Shown: positions 26,477-35,955, counted from the stretch's first letter. The stretch: 64,000 bases of DNA from Jiella soli (GCF_020615385.1 NZ_JAJAVB010000037.1:84170-148169), one strand, 5' to 3'. Numbers and translations are program-made. The notes: a model not told the origin generated them from the letters alone.

Positions 26477-27961
26477 ATGCGTTCGATCGACACCGCCTAC
26501 ATCGATGGGGCCTTCGTCCCGGTTTCGGGCGACGAGATCCTCGAGATCGTCAATCCGGCCAACGGTGAACCGATCGTCCGACAGCGGCTCGCCGGCCGGC
26601 AGGACGCAAGACGCGCGATCGCCGCGGCAAGCCGCGCACAGGCAGCGCTCTCGCAAAGCACGAAGGCCGAGCGGCTCGACATGCTGAGAAGCCTCCAGGC
26701 TGCCGTCCTTCGCCGCGCCGACGAGATCCGCGACGTCACGATCGAGGAATACGGCGCTCCGATCAGCCGGGCCCGCTGGATCAGCCAGTACGCCTCAGAC
26801 TGCTTCGGCTATGCCGCAGACGCCCTGCAGAGATACCAGTTCAGCCGCAGGATCGGCGATGCGACCGTCCGCATGGAACCGGTCGGCGTTGCCGCCCTCA
26901 TCGCCCCCTGGAACGCTGCTGCCGGCACGATCTGCAGCAAGCTCGCCTCGGCGCTCGCCGCGGGATGCGCCTCGGTGATCAAGCCGAGCGAACTCAGCGG
27001 ACTGCAGTCGCAGATGGTCACGGAAGCGCTGCATTCCGCCGGACTTCCGGCCGGCATCTTCAACGTCGTCGTCGGGCGCGGCAGCGACGTCGGCGACGAA
27101 CTCGCCACCAATCCCGACGTCGCTCGCATCTCCTTCACGGGGTCGACGGCAACGGGCAAGGCCATTGCGCGGGCTGCGAGCGAGACGATGAAGCGCGTCA
27201 GCCTGTCGCTTTCCGGCAAGTCGGCGGCGATCCTCCTCGACGACGCCGATTTCGAGACAGCCGTTCCAATGGCGCTGAGCAGCGGCTTCCAGAACAACGG
27301 CCAGGCCTGCATCGCGGGAACCCGCATTCTCGTCCCGCATGGCCGGCTGGAGGAGGTCGAGGCGATCGTCCGCGCGGCGATGGGCGCATGGAAGGTCGGC
27401 GATCCGGCCGATCCCGGAACGACGCTCGGCCCGCTGGCGAGCGCCGCCCAGTTCGACCGCGTCCAGCGATACATCGCCCGGGGCATCGAGCAAGGCGCGA
27501 CCCTGATCGCCGGCGGGCCCGGCCGGCCGGAGGGTCTCGCCCAAGGCTATTTTGTCCGGCCGACCGTGTTTGCCGACGTCGGCAACGACATGGACATCGC
27601 CCGCGAGGAAATCTTCGGGCCCGTCCTCTCGATCATCGCCTATAGCGACGACGACGATGCGGTCGCAAAAGCCAACGACTCCGCCTACGGCCTGCAAGCC
27701 TACGTCTATTCCCGCGACGTCGAGCGGGCGAGCCGCGTCGGCGAACGGCTGATGGCCGGATCGATCCTGATCAACCGGGTGACGCCCGACCTGCGGGCGC
27801 CGTTCGGCGGCGTCAAGCAGTCCGGCATCGGCCGCGAATTCGGCCTCTTCGGCCTGGAGTCCTTCCTCGAACCGAAGGCGATCGTTCGCGAACACGCGAA
27901 ACCCCAGGACGCCGCGGCGCAGCCTTGGCGGGGCCAGGGCTGCATCACGGATTTCTACTGA
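26477..27961 (+). CDS. Aldehyde dehydrogenase family protein
   Basis: A 494-aa NAD(P)-dependent aldehyde dehydrogenase. The start at 26477 is fixed by AGAGGAG upstream and by MRSIDTAYIDGAFVPV, the usual N-terminus. Seen: cofactor segment APWNAAAGTICSKLASALAA, ISFTGSTATGKAIARAAS, catalytic Cys in FQNNGQACIAGTR, EEIFGPVLSII, and PFGGVKQSGIGREFG. The general-base motif normally reading LELGGK is here LSLSGK, so the usual catalytic Glu position appears to be Ser. Heads a run of cargo oxidation/hydrolysis genes under the divergent LysR regulator. Substrate unknown. Confidence 0.9.
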   Translation: MRSIDTAYIDGAFVPVSGDEILEIVNPANGEPIVRQRLAGRQDARRAIAAASRAQAALSQSTKAERLDMLRSLQAAVLRRADEIRDVTIEEYGAPISRARWISQYASDCFGYAADALQRYQFSRRIGDATVRMEPVGVAALIAPWNAAAGTICSKLASALAAGCASVIKPSELSGLQSQMVTEALHSAGLPAGIFNVVVGRGSDVGDELATNPDVARISFTGSTATGKAIARAASETMKRVSLSLSGKSAAILLDDADFETAVPMALSSGFQNNGQACIAGTRILVPHGRLEEVEAIVRAAMGAWKVGDPADPGTTLGPLASAAQFDRVQRYIARGIEQGATLIAGGPGRPEGLAQGYFVRPTVFADVGNDMDIAREEIFGPVLSIIAYSDDDDAVAKANDSAYGLQAYVYSRDVERASRVGERLMAGSILINRVTPDLRAPFGGVKQSGIGREFGLFGLESFLEPKAIVREHAKPQDAAAQPWRGQGCITDFY

Positions 27962-28136
27962 GACGATCCACCCGCCCACGACGATCCGGCCGGACGAGCG
28001 GCGCGACCGGAGACCGCGCCGGCGGCAACGTCTGGACGCGTTCGCGGCATGGGAGGCTCGGCCGTCCCGCAGTGGGAGCCGGATAGCCGCAACCGACCTC
28101 GTCCACCAGAGAACTGGCACCACAGGAGACCTGAAC

Positions 28137-29219
28137 ATGGAAGAGCGACATCTCGCCGGTCCTGGCACGGCCGAACCCGTCGATCGAAACAGGCGCGGAC
28201 TGATCGGCGTCGCAGCGGCGGCGATGGCCGCGGCACAACTCGGGAGCATCGTCGATGCCCATGCGCGCAGCGCCTCCACGGAGGCGGCCGCCGAGAATCC
28301 AGCAAGGCCCGGTCCGGGGGCATCCTTCGCGGCGATCCATCAGATCGAGGCCGGCGTCCTGAATGTCGGCTATGCCGAGGCCGGCCCCGCCGACGGCCCG
28401 GCGGTGCTCCTTCTGCATGGCTGGCCCTACGACATCCACAGCTATGGCGACGTCGCCCCGATCCTCGCCACCGCCGGCTACCGCGTCGTCATTCCCTATC
28501 TTCGGGGTCATGGCTCGACCCGCTTCCTGTCCGAGGCGACGATGCGCAACGGCCAGCAGTCGGTCGTCGCGGCGGACGGCATCGCGCTGATGGATGCGCT
28601 CGCCATCAAGACGGCCATCATCGCCGGCTACGATTGGGGTGCGCGGACGGCCGCCATCATGGCGGCGCTTTGGCCGGAGCGCTGCAAGGCTCTCGTCTCG
28701 GTCAGCGGCTATCTGATCGGCAGCCAGACGGCGGGCGCCGAGCCTCTACCGCCGAGGGCCGAGCTGCAATGGTGGTACCAATACTACTTCGCCACCGAAC
28801 GCGGCCGCGCCGGATACGACAAGTACCGGCACGACTTCGCCAGGCTCATCTGGCGGATCGCCTCCCCCGACTGGCACTTCGACGACGCCACCTTCGCGCG
28901 CAGCGCGGCGGCGCTCGACAATCCCGACCATGTCGCCATCGTGATCCACAACTATCGCTGGCGCCTGGGGCTCGCCGAGGGCGATCCGGCATTCGACGCG
29001 CTCGAACAGCGGCTCGCGACATTCCCGGCGATCACCGTGCCGACCATCACGCTCGAGGGCGATGCCAACGGCGCCCCTCATCCGGCCCCGGCATCCTATG
29101 CCGAACGGTTCTCCGGCAAATACGTCCACCGCACCATCGAAGGCGGCATTGGTCACAACCTGCCGCAGGAAGCGCCGCAGGCCTTCGCCAAGGCTGTCAT
29201 CGACGCCGACAGGCTGTGA
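28137..29219 (+). CDS. Tat-exported epoxide-hydrolase-like alpha/beta-hydrolase
   Basis: A 360-aa protein with an N-terminal twin-arginine-type leader (RNRRGLIGVAAAAMAAAQLG). The alpha/beta-hydrolase fold follows: oxyanion motif LLHGWPYDIHSY, nucleophile elbow GYDWGAR with Asp in place of Ser, a late acid, and His in GGIGHNLPQEAP. An Asp nucleophile points to epoxide hydrolase or haloalkane dehalogenase chemistry. Exported location is inferred from the leader. It is the second gene after the aldehyde dehydrogenase (175-base gap). Confidence 0.8.
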   Translation: MEERHLAGPGTAEPVDRNRRGLIGVAAAAMAAAQLGSIVDAHARSASTEAAAENPARPGPGASFAAIHQIEAGVLNVGYAEAGPADGPAVLLLHGWPYDIHSYGDVAPILATAGYRVVIPYLRGHGSTRFLSEATMRNGQQSVVAADGIALMDALAIKTAIIAGYDWGARTAAIMAALWPERCKALVSVSGYLIGSQTAGAEPLPPRAELQWWYQYYFATERGRAGYDKYRHDFARLIWRIASPDWHFDDATFARSAAALDNPDHVAIVIHNYRWRLGLAEGDPAFDALEQRLATFPAITVPTITLEGDANGAPHPAPASYAERFSGKYVHRTIEGGIGHNLPQEAPQAFAKAVIDADRL

Positions 29220-29259
29220 GGCCTGTCCGCCCCACGTCTCGAACGAAAGAAACGACACG

Positions 29260-30018
29260 ATGAAAAAGCTCATCGCCGGGCTGATGCTCGCCTCGGTAAT
29301 GCTCGGCACAGCCGTCACTTCGGCCGCTGCCCAGAACCCCACGATCGTCCTCGTGCACGGGGCCTTTGCCGACGGATCGAGCTGGCAGAAGGTGATTCCT
29401 CTCCTGCGGGCGCAGGGCCTCGGCGTGGTGGCCGTCCAGAACCCGCTCTCTTCGCTGGAGGACGATGTCGACGCGACCCGGCGGGCCATCGATGCGGTTC
29501 ACGGGCCGGTTGTTCTCGTCGGCCACAGCTGGGGCGGCGTGGTCATCACCGAGGCCGGCAACGATCCGAAGGTGGCCTCCCTCGTCTATGTCGCGGCGTT
29601 CGCCCCGGACGACGGCCAGTCGATCACCACGATGACCGCCGGCTCACTGCCGCCGGCCTATGCGCCCTACCTGCGCAAGGATGGCGGTGGCTACCTCACC
29701 CTGACCGAAGAGGGCGTGAAGACAGACTTCGCCCAGGATCTGCCGCCGGCCGAGGCCGAACTCGTCGCCATCACCCAGGGGCCGTGGGCGGCCGAATGCA
29801 TCGACGCGAAGGTCTCGCACGCAGCTTGGCATGACAAGCCCGTCGTCGACGTCGTCACCGAGAACGACCGGATGATCCCGCCGTCTTTCCAGGAAGAGAT
29901 GGCGGCGGCGATGGAGGCCAAGGTCGTGAAAGTCGCTTCGAGCCATGTGGCGATGCTCAGCCATCCGAAGGCTGTCGCCGACGCGATCATCTCGGCCGCC
30001 GACGACGCTGGCCGATGA
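29260..30018 (+). CDS. Secreted alpha/beta-hydrolase
   Basis: A 252-aa protein with a Sec-type signal peptide (MKKLIAGLMLASVMLGTAVT, cleavage near AAAQ). Hydrolase motifs: VLVHGAFADGSSW, nucleophile elbow GHSWGG (Ser), acid in VVTENDRMIPP, and His in SSHVAMLSHP. This resembles the small AB-hydrolase_6/EstC-like esterases common in rhizobia. The start at 29260 is set by the signal peptide. It follows the epoxide-hydrolase-like gene by 40 bases and precedes the SDR by 34. Confidence 0.82.
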   Translation: MKKLIAGLMLASVMLGTAVTSAAAQNPTIVLVHGAFADGSSWQKVIPLLRAQGLGVVAVQNPLSSLEDDVDATRRAIDAVHGPVVLVGHSWGGVVITEAGNDPKVASLVYVAAFAPDDGQSITTMTAGSLPPAYAPYLRKDGGGYLTLTEEGVKTDFAQDLPPAEAELVAITQGPWAAECIDAKVSHAAWHDKPVVDVVTENDRMIPPSFQEEMAAAMEAKVVKVASSHVAMLSHPKAVADAIISAADDAGR

Positions 30019-30052
30019 GCGACCGCCACCCCCGCCAGACTGGAGAACGTCC

Positions 30053-30790
30053 ATGAGCGCGAATGAACAAAATTCCGCCGGCGTCGCGTTGATCTTCGGC
30101 GGTTCCCGCGGGATCGGCGCGGCCATCGCCACCCGGTTGGCGCAGGCCGGATACCGCGTCGCGCTGACCTATGTCTCACGGCCCGACAAGGCGCATGATG
30201 TTGCCGCGACGATTGCGGCCGAGGGTGGCGAGGCCGTGGCCATCGAGGCCGACAGTTCCGATCCCGGCGCAATCCGAGCCGCCGTCGCAGGCACCATCGA
30301 GCGGTTCGGCCGCCTCGACGTCGCGGTCGTCAACGCCGGTGTCCTCCGCCTCGGAACGATCGACGAACTGTCGCTCGAAGACCTCGATCTGACGCTCGCC
30401 GTTAACGTCCGAGGCGTCTTCCTGGCGATCCAGGCGGCCGCGACCGAAATGCAGGACGGCGGACGCATCATTACCATCGGCAGCAATGCAGCCAAGCACG
30501 TGGTACGGGGAAGCAGCATCTACGCCATGAGCAAGGCGGCCGTCGCCACCATGGTCAAGGGCATCGCGCTCGACCTTGCGCCGAGGGGCATCACCGTCAA
30601 CAACATCCAGCCCGGCCCGACGGAGACCGACATGACGGCGTCGATGGTCTCCGATCTGGCCGCGATGGTTCCCATCGGACGCGTCGGTCAAGGCGCGGAG
30701 ATCGCCGAGCTCGCGCTCTATCTCGCGGGTCCGCAGTCCGGCTACATGACGGGATCGAGCCTGACGATCGACGGAGGCTTCGCTCTTTGA
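30053..30790 (+). CDS. Short-chain dehydrogenase/reductase (3-oxoacyl-ACP reductase-like)
   Basis: A 245-aa classical SDR. Cofactor motif GGSRGIGAAIA (about 17-27), NAG at VVNAGVL, catalytic Ser in IGSNAA, YxxxK as YAMSKAAV, and the C-terminal GSSLTIDGGFAL. A preceding TGGAGAACGTCC gives an acceptable ribosome-binding site. NADP preference is suggested by the basic residues after the second beta strand (YVSRPDKA). Last gene of the LysR-linked run. Substrate unknown. Confidence 0.88.
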   Translation: MSANEQNSAGVALIFGGSRGIGAAIATRLAQAGYRVALTYVSRPDKAHDVAATIAAEGGEAVAIEADSSDPGAIRAAVAGTIERFGRLDVAVVNAGVLRLGTIDELSLEDLDLTLAVNVRGVFLAIQAAATEMQDGGRIITIGSNAAKHVVRGSSIYAMSKAAVATMVKGIALDLAPRGITVNNIQPGPTETDMTASMVSDLAAMVPIGRVGQGAEIAELALYLAGPQSGYMTGSSLTIDGGFAL

Positions 30791-31562
30791 GCTGAAGCAG
30801 GCGCTCCGAGGCTCCCTTCCGCAAATCAGCCGTCGGCCGGAGGAAATCGGCCGACGGCTCGCGGTGGATAGCCGCCTCCCATTCCTGGCCGCAGCCTTCT
30901 TCGTCATCCGGCCAGAATGCCACGAGTCGAGAAGCGGCCACGGCACCCAATCGCGAGCCATCGCGGACCGCGACCCGATAATTCCTCGACGAAGTGATTC
31001 AGCACCGACGGTGGTGCCCCCGAAAACCGACTTCGCCACGATGCAGGTTCCGCCCGGCCCTCTGGCCGGATGCATCCACCGTCATTTTCTGCCGAGAAGC
31101 GACCGGAGCGTAGAGGTTCTTCCGGGGTGCAACGTGACTGACGCTTCGATGCGAATAGCCGAACCTCGACCTTCGGTGTGCAGGATCGACGCTCAGGTCG
31201 AGTAGCCTCGACCACCGGCTTCGACGCATTGTTTGCCCATCGGCCAACCGGCCCATGGAGAACACGATGTGTAACCCTCGAAACGTGATGGGCGCGCCCT
31301 TCGCCGCATCGGCCTCGACCGCATTCGCAGCGATTTCTCAGCCCGCATCGAGCGATCCGTCGAGCTGTCCTCGAAAGAGATGCACCAGCGCGTGCCATCA
31401 CCGGCCGTTCGAAGGGCCTGAAGCGATGCTTCCGGCGAAGGCCGTCCGGTAAGCGGCGACCAGCGGCCCCAACAAGACCTTCATCAAGGCAAGACAACCG
31501 ACACCGAGGGCCGCCACCGGCTGCTCGAACGCCTCTTCGCGTCACCAGGAAAGGACAATTCC
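30791..31562. other. 772-base intergenic region, no gene supported
   Basis: Frames are open by chance, but the translations have no domain-like content. A plus-strand frame at 31255-31452 has a Cys/Pro/Ser-rich product and is not convincing. The region may contain decayed DNA between the two oxidoreductase runs. Confidence 0.4.
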
Positions 31563-32321
31563 ATGCGTATCGTCATCATCGGCGGCACCGGCCTCATCGG
31601 CTCGAAGACGGTCGAACGTCTGCGCAAGAAAGGGCACGAGGTCCTCGCGGCCTCGCCCAGCAGCGGCGTCGACACCATCACCGGCGAAGGCCTGGACGAG
31701 GCGTTGGAAGACACGCAGGTGGTGATCGATCTCGCCAATTCGCCGTCCTTCGAGGACGCAGCGGTTCTCGCGTTCTTCGAGACAGCGGGGCGAAACCTCG
31801 CCACGGCGGAAATGAAGGCCGGTGTCAGGCACCACGTCGCGCTCTCGGTGGTCGGTGCCGAACGACTGCCGGCCAGCGGCTACCTGCAGGCCAAGCTGGC
31901 CCAGGAAAGGCTGATCAAGACGTCCGGCATCCCCTACACGATCGTCCATTCGACACAGTTCTTCGAGTTCCTCCCCGGCATCGCCCAGTCCGCGACAGCC
32001 GGAGACACGGTCACGGTTTCGTCCGCCTACTTCCAGCCGATCGCCTCCGACGACGTCGCCGACGTGATGGCCGACGTCGCGGTGGCCGCTCCGGTGAACG
32101 GCGTGATCGAGATCGGCGGCCCGGACACGATGCGCATGAGCGACCTCGTCGAACGATATCTCGACATGACGAACGACACCCGGACGGTGAAAGCCGATCC
32201 CCATGCCCGCTACTTCGGCGCCGAACTGGATGACGGATCGCTCGTGCCGGGTGCGGGCGCGCGTCTCGGCAAGGTCCGCTTCCAGGAGTGGTTCAGCCAC
32301 GCGCGGCTTCCTCGCCGCTGA
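31563..32321 (+). CDS. NAD(P)-binding NmrA/atypical SDR protein
   Basis: A 252-aa atypical SDR. N-terminal Rossmann motif VIIGGTGLIGSKTVERLRKK (about 4-23), then DLANSP, a middle segment with HHVALSVVGAER, and YLQAKLAQERLIKTSG supplying the Tyr/Lys region. NmrA-like and SDR_a5-type proteins bind NAD(P) and often act as reductases or redox sensors. A degraded second copy of its C-terminal third is present at 35587-35881, showing an ancient duplication within the cargo. Confidence 0.82.
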   Translation: MRIVIIGGTGLIGSKTVERLRKKGHEVLAASPSSGVDTITGEGLDEALEDTQVVIDLANSPSFEDAAVLAFFETAGRNLATAEMKAGVRHHVALSVVGAERLPASGYLQAKLAQERLIKTSGIPYTIVHSTQFFEFLPGIAQSATAGDTVTVSSAYFQPIASDDVADVMADVAVAAPVNGVIEIGGPDTMRMSDLVERYLDMTNDTRTVKADPHARYFGAELDDGSLVPGAGARLGKVRFQEWFSHARLPRR

Positions 32322-32472
32322 CTAGCAATCCCACCCCTCCCTCGGTGCAGGCGCATAGCCATCGACGACGGCGAGGAAATGGCCGTCATCGCGCCGGTCC
32401 CGGCGACCATGCGATCGCCCTCTACCGCGCCATCCAACTTCAACGGGCCCTGCCCTTCAGAAAGGACTCATC

Positions 32473-32952
32473 ATGACCCAGCGTATCGACTACCAGAAGC
32501 AATCCCCCGAGCTGTTCCGGAAGTTTCTCGCCTTCAGCATGGCCTTCGAACAGTCAGCGATCGAAGAACCGATCCGCGATCTGGTCGACATCCGGGCCTC
32601 GCAGATCAACGGCTGCGCGTTCTGCCTGGACATGCACATTAAGGCGGCGACCATCCATGGCGAACGGCCGCTGCGGCTTCACCATGTCGTCATCTGGCGG
32701 GAATCGAACCTGTTCAGCCCGCGCGAACGCGCCGCCCTGGCCTGGACCGAAGCCTTGACCCGACTTCCTGCCGACGGCGTGCCCAACAGCGTCTACGAAC
32801 GCGTTCGCACGCAACTGTCCGAGCTGGAACTGTCGGATCTGACCTTCTTGGTCATGGCGATCAACGCCTGGAACCGCGTCAACATCGCCTTTCAGACCGT
32901 GCCCGGCACCTTCGACAAGGCCTACGGCATCGACAAATCCGGCCTGGCCTGA
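32473..32952 (+). CDS. AhpD-like / carboxymuconolactone decarboxylase family protein
   Basis: A 159-aa helical protein with the AhpD-type redox motif CAFCLDMH (Cys-x-x-Cys, His at about 57) and a conserved Glu-rich segment SPRERAALAWTEALTR. Members act as peroxidase-system partners or decarboxylases. The CxxC makes a redox role more likely. It sits between the NmrA-like and cupin genes, in a cluster rich in oxidative-stress or detoxification enzymes. Confidence 0.85.
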   Translation: MTQRIDYQKQSPELFRKFLAFSMAFEQSAIEEPIRDLVDIRASQINGCAFCLDMHIKAATIHGERPLRLHHVVIWRESNLFSPRERAALAWTEALTRLPADGVPNSVYERVRTQLSELELSDLTFLVMAINAWNRVNIAFQTVPGTFDKAYGIDKSGLA

Positions 32953-33043
32953 GTGAGCGCCGGCGCGGTTATTTGACCGTGCCCGGCCGCGTCAGCCGAA
33001 CATCCCCCAGATCGAACGCTTCAATTCACCCGAGGAACGAGCC

Positions 33044-33448
33044 ATGACCCTATTGAAAAGCCTCGCCGTGTTGCCGCTGCTCCTCGTGGCCGGCGCCGCC
33101 TATGGGCAGCAAGCCCCGGCGGAAGCCATCGTCATGCCACTGATGACCAAGGCGCTGCCGGAGTACCCGGGCAAGGAGGCCCTGGTCCTCACCGTCGTCT
33201 ACCCGCCGGGCGCGGTCGATCCCGTGCACCGCCACGACGCGCATGCCTTCGTCTATGTGCTGGAGGGATCGATCGTGATGGGTCTGCGCGGCGGCAAGAC
33301 CGTCACGCTGTCGCCAGGCCAGACGTTCTACGAAGGCCCGAACGACGTGCATACCATCGGGCACAACGCCAGCCTGACCAAGCCTGCCAGATTCTTGGTC
33401 GTTCTGTTCAAGAACGAGGGTGAGCCGGTAGCGACGCCCGCCCACTGA
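33044..33448 (+). CDS. Secreted cupin-domain protein (134 aa)
   Basis: Signal peptide at about residues 1-21 (SLAVLPLLLVAGAAYG). Cupin motif 1 is VDPVHRHDAHAFVYVLEGSI and motif 2 is GQTFYEGPNDVHTI, with His ligands for one metal. Single-domain secreted cupins often bind small molecules or metals; the substrate is unknown. Follows the AhpD-like gene by about 90 bases. Confidence 0.82.
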   Translation: MTLLKSLAVLPLLLVAGAAYGQQAPAEAIVMPLMTKALPEYPGKEALVLTVVYPPGAVDPVHRHDAHAFVYVLEGSIVMGLRGGKTVTLSPGQTFYEGPNDVHTIGHNASLTKPARFLVVLFKNEGEPVATPAH

Positions 33449-33763
33449 CACGACGTCGCCGTCGATGCCGGCGCCGCGGCGTCCATCGGGGAAATCGTTG
33501 CGGTCTTGCTGCGTAAACAGATTGCCGGGTCATTCGACCCGCCAGCAAAGGCACCCTGGCTGGCTTGATGGTCATCCGCAAGCTGTGCGCGTGACGCCAA
33601 CACACCGCTTCGCCGACCGTTCACGAGCATCCATTCGCGCCGGCCGCATCGACGGATGAAACTAATGCGTTCCGGGGCGACCGCGTACGCGATCAATCTT
33701 CGACCTTGGCCGAATGTCATTGGTTCTTCGCGGGCGGCCTGGCCGAAGCCGGAGGATATCCTG
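33449..33763. other. Short intergenic region, nothing recognised
   Basis: About 315 bases between the cupin and the TetR_C gene. No gene or clear dyad. The GGAGGA at its end serves the next start. Confidence 0.35.
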
Positions 33764-34492
33764 ATGCTGGATCAGTTTTTTGGACACGATCGTCTTCGCT
33801 TCCTGACGCGCACAGAACAAGGCGGCGCCAGGGGGTCCGCGCCAGCGGCAAACGTCGTGCCGCACAATCTCGCGGCGCCGATACCGACGAGACGCACTGC
33901 TGCCGTCCTTGCCGCCAGCGAGGCTCTTGCCGACCCGAGAGGCGCGCCCGCCTGTGTGCGGTCTCTGTGGCGGAGCATTGGGCATAGTGAAGAAGAGCTC
34001 GCTGCCGAATTCGAAGACGCCGATGAACTCGTCGTCGCGATCGCCGAGCAAAAGGCATCTCTGATGACGCAGGCCCTGAACACCGGAGGGTACCCCCGCA
34101 GCGAGGATGTCGCCCGAGAGACGCTCGTGGCATTCGGACTGGCTGCCTGGAACGAGTATTCAACGACCCTTCCCGGGCTCGTCCGGCTGCTGGCGGCCGA
34201 GGGGCAGCGAAATCCCACGCTGAAGCAGCGGGTTTTCGACGCCGGCCCGGCTTTGGTCGCAAGCAGACTTCGCCAATTTCTTTCGCAAGCCGATGAGGCC
34301 GGTATCCTCCGCGTCTCGGATGCCCAGGCGCAGGCCCAGCAGTTGATGGGGATGCTGAGAGAGCCCCTCTATCAGGCCCTAGTTCACCTTCGTCCTCCGA
34401 AGCACACGGCAAACGACCATGTTCAAGAAAGCGTCCAGAGTTTCGTCCATGGGTGCGGACGCGTGAAGGGAAACGTCCATGAGCTGGATTGA
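33764..34492 (+). CDS. TetR/AcrR-type regulator with divergent HTH
   Basis: A 242-aa protein with GGAGGA upstream of the 33764 start. The C-terminal part (about residues 120-235) is a TetR ligand-binding domain of the AefR type: PGLVRLLAAEGQRNPTLKQR, then LRQFLSQADEAGILR and MGMLREPLYQALV. The N-terminal region (RRTAAVLAASEALADPRGA then SIGHSEEELAAEFEDADEL) has the spacing of a TetR HTH but is diverged, so DNA binding is uncertain. Overlaps the next gene by 14 bases; that gene also carries a TetR ligand-binding domain. Confidence 0.65.
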   Translation: MLDQFFGHDRLRFLTRTEQGGARGSAPAANVVPHNLAAPIPTRRTAAVLAASEALADPRGAPACVRSLWRSIGHSEEELAAEFEDADELVVAIAEQKASLMTQALNTGGYPRSEDVARETLVAFGLAAWNEYSTTLPGLVRLLAAEGQRNPTLKQRVFDAGPALVASRLRQFLSQADEAGILRVSDAQAQAQQLMGMLREPLYQALVHLRPPKHTANDHVQESVQSFVHGCGRVKGNVHELD

Positions 34493-35630
34493 TCGGGTTC
34501 CTCAGTCCACACTCTCGCGGACGAGGAGCCACGCGGCCAGTGCGTCATCACGGTCAATCGCAGGCAGCGTTCTCGAGGATCTCGGACGGCTTGTCGACAA
34601 GGATGGCTCGCTCGTGACGGTCGATGCCACTGACTGGATCGTATGCTTCGTCCCTGGCCTGCAACGGCAGTGGTGGCATTTCCTTGCGAATGTCAGGCAC
34701 AAGCACGTCTTTGCCATACGACCGACGGGCAGCGGAAGCTGGCTGCTCTTCGAGCCCTGGTGGTCGCGGATTATGGTCACGACCTTGAGCTCGGCCGAGG
34801 CCGTAAAATTTCTCCGGTGGGCTGAAACCGGCGACATGCTGCGCGTGCGCGAAGCCATTCCGGGCAGAGCCAGCCAGTTTCGCGGTTGGTCCAACTGTGC
34901 GGTCCTGATCTCCCTGTTACTCGGCCGATCCAGCCGGACCTGGACACCGCATGGTCTGTATCGGCAATTGCTCGAAGAAGAGTCGACGCAGCAAGAGACC
35001 GTCGAGAACATTCTCGGCAATGAAATCGCAGCGACGATGCGGCGGCAATTTGGGGCACTGAGCCTCGGCGCGGAGCATTTGGCGCTACCTCTCAAGGAGC
35101 GGCTCTTCATCGTCGGATGCGCTGTCCTAGAAGCAATGATGACACCGTCGCTGCTGGATCTGTTTCATGCCGTCTTCGCGGAAGGACAACGCTATCCCCA
35201 TGCGGCCGACATCTTCGATCGACAGGGGACCATGCTGGCTGTCGATGCGGTGGCGAAAATTCTGACCGCTGCAAAACTACGGGGCGAAGTCGATCTCCTG
35301 GACTGCGAGGCCGGCGCTCGGCAATTCTTGGGAATGCTGCGCGCCAGCTTCCATCTGGACGCCGTTCTCCAGGTCACCTCCCCGCCAACGCGGTTCGAGA
35401 TGGAATCCCACGCGCGCGACTCGGCCGACCTCTTTCTTGATGGCGCCATGACTCAAGGGACGCAGCCCCCCGGGGATTCCTCGCGGAAGCACATCACTGA
35501 TGGAATGTCCGAGAGTGACGGTCAACGCGGTGGACGAATATCTACGCTCGACATTCGCTCACCTAGGCCACCGAAAACGGACGGCAGACATCAATCAAGC
35601 TGCTTTCCGACGATGTCACCGAAGCCATGA
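34479..35630 (+). CDS. Chimeric protein: unknown domain fused to TetR ligand-binding domain
   Basis: A 383-aa protein. Residues about 40-165 form an unfamiliar Trp-rich domain (CFVPGLQRQWWHFLANVRHK, WLLFEPWWSRIMV, HGLYRQLLEEE). Residues about 185-325 match a TetR C-terminal domain: LFHAVFAEGQRYPHAADIFD and LLDCEAGARQFLGMLR, ending DLFLDGA, closely parallel to the C-terminus of the TetR protein at 43866-44495. No HTH is present. The last 55 residues are low-complexity. It may be a ligand-sensing partner of the adjacent regulator or a rearrangement product; expression is likely because it overlaps the upstream gene. Confidence 0.6.
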   Translation: MSWIDRVPQSTLSRTRSHAASASSRSIAGSVLEDLGRLVDKDGSLVTVDATDWIVCFVPGLQRQWWHFLANVRHKHVFAIRPTGSGSWLLFEPWWSRIMVTTLSSAEAVKFLRWAETGDMLRVREAIPGRASQFRGWSNCAVLISLLLGRSSRTWTPHGLYRQLLEEESTQQETVENILGNEIAATMRRQFGALSLGAEHLALPLKERLFIVGCAVLEAMMTPSLLDLFHAVFAEGQRYPHAADIFDRQGTMLAVDAVAKILTAAKLRGEVDLLDCEAGARQFLGMLRASFHLDAVLQVTSPPTRFEMESHARDSADLFLDGAMTQGTQPPGDSSRKHITDGMSESDGQRGGRISTLDIRSPRPPKTDGRHQSSCFPTMSPKP

Positions 35631-35881
35631 CCGAGGTCGCGCTGGCCGAGCCGGCCAAGGGCGTGGTTGAGATCGGCAGGCCGAACGAGGTGCCCATGAG
35701 CGACCCTGTCGAACGGTTCCTCAAGATGACGACTGACACCTGCATGGCAACCGCCGATCCACAGGCTCGCTACTTGGGCACCGAGCTCGCCGAACGATCC
35801 TTAGTTCCTGGAAAAGGTGCCTGCCTCAGCAAGATTCGCTTCCTGGACTGGTTCAGTCGCGCACCGCTGCTGCGACGCTGA
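35587..35881 (+). pseudogene. Remnant of NmrA-like SDR gene (C-terminal third)
   Basis: The translation LSDDVTEAMTEVALAEPAKG and onward (VEIGRPNEVPMSDPVERFL, GTELAERSLVPGKG, IRFLDWFSRAPLLRR) aligns segment by segment with residues about 160-252 of the NmrA-like protein at 31563-32321. The Rossmann domain is missing, so it is not functional as an enzyme. Confidence 0.75.
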
Positions 35882-35955
35882 TCCGGGCGCAGCTTGCCTG
35901 CTTCGCCTTGCCCCACCCGAACATCGCCAGAACGCAAAGCAAAGGAGCCAACTTC

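Noticed and set aside
30864..31452. Small plus-strand genes in the 772-base gap
   Set aside because: Cys/Pro/Ser-rich chance translations without ribosome sites or family features.
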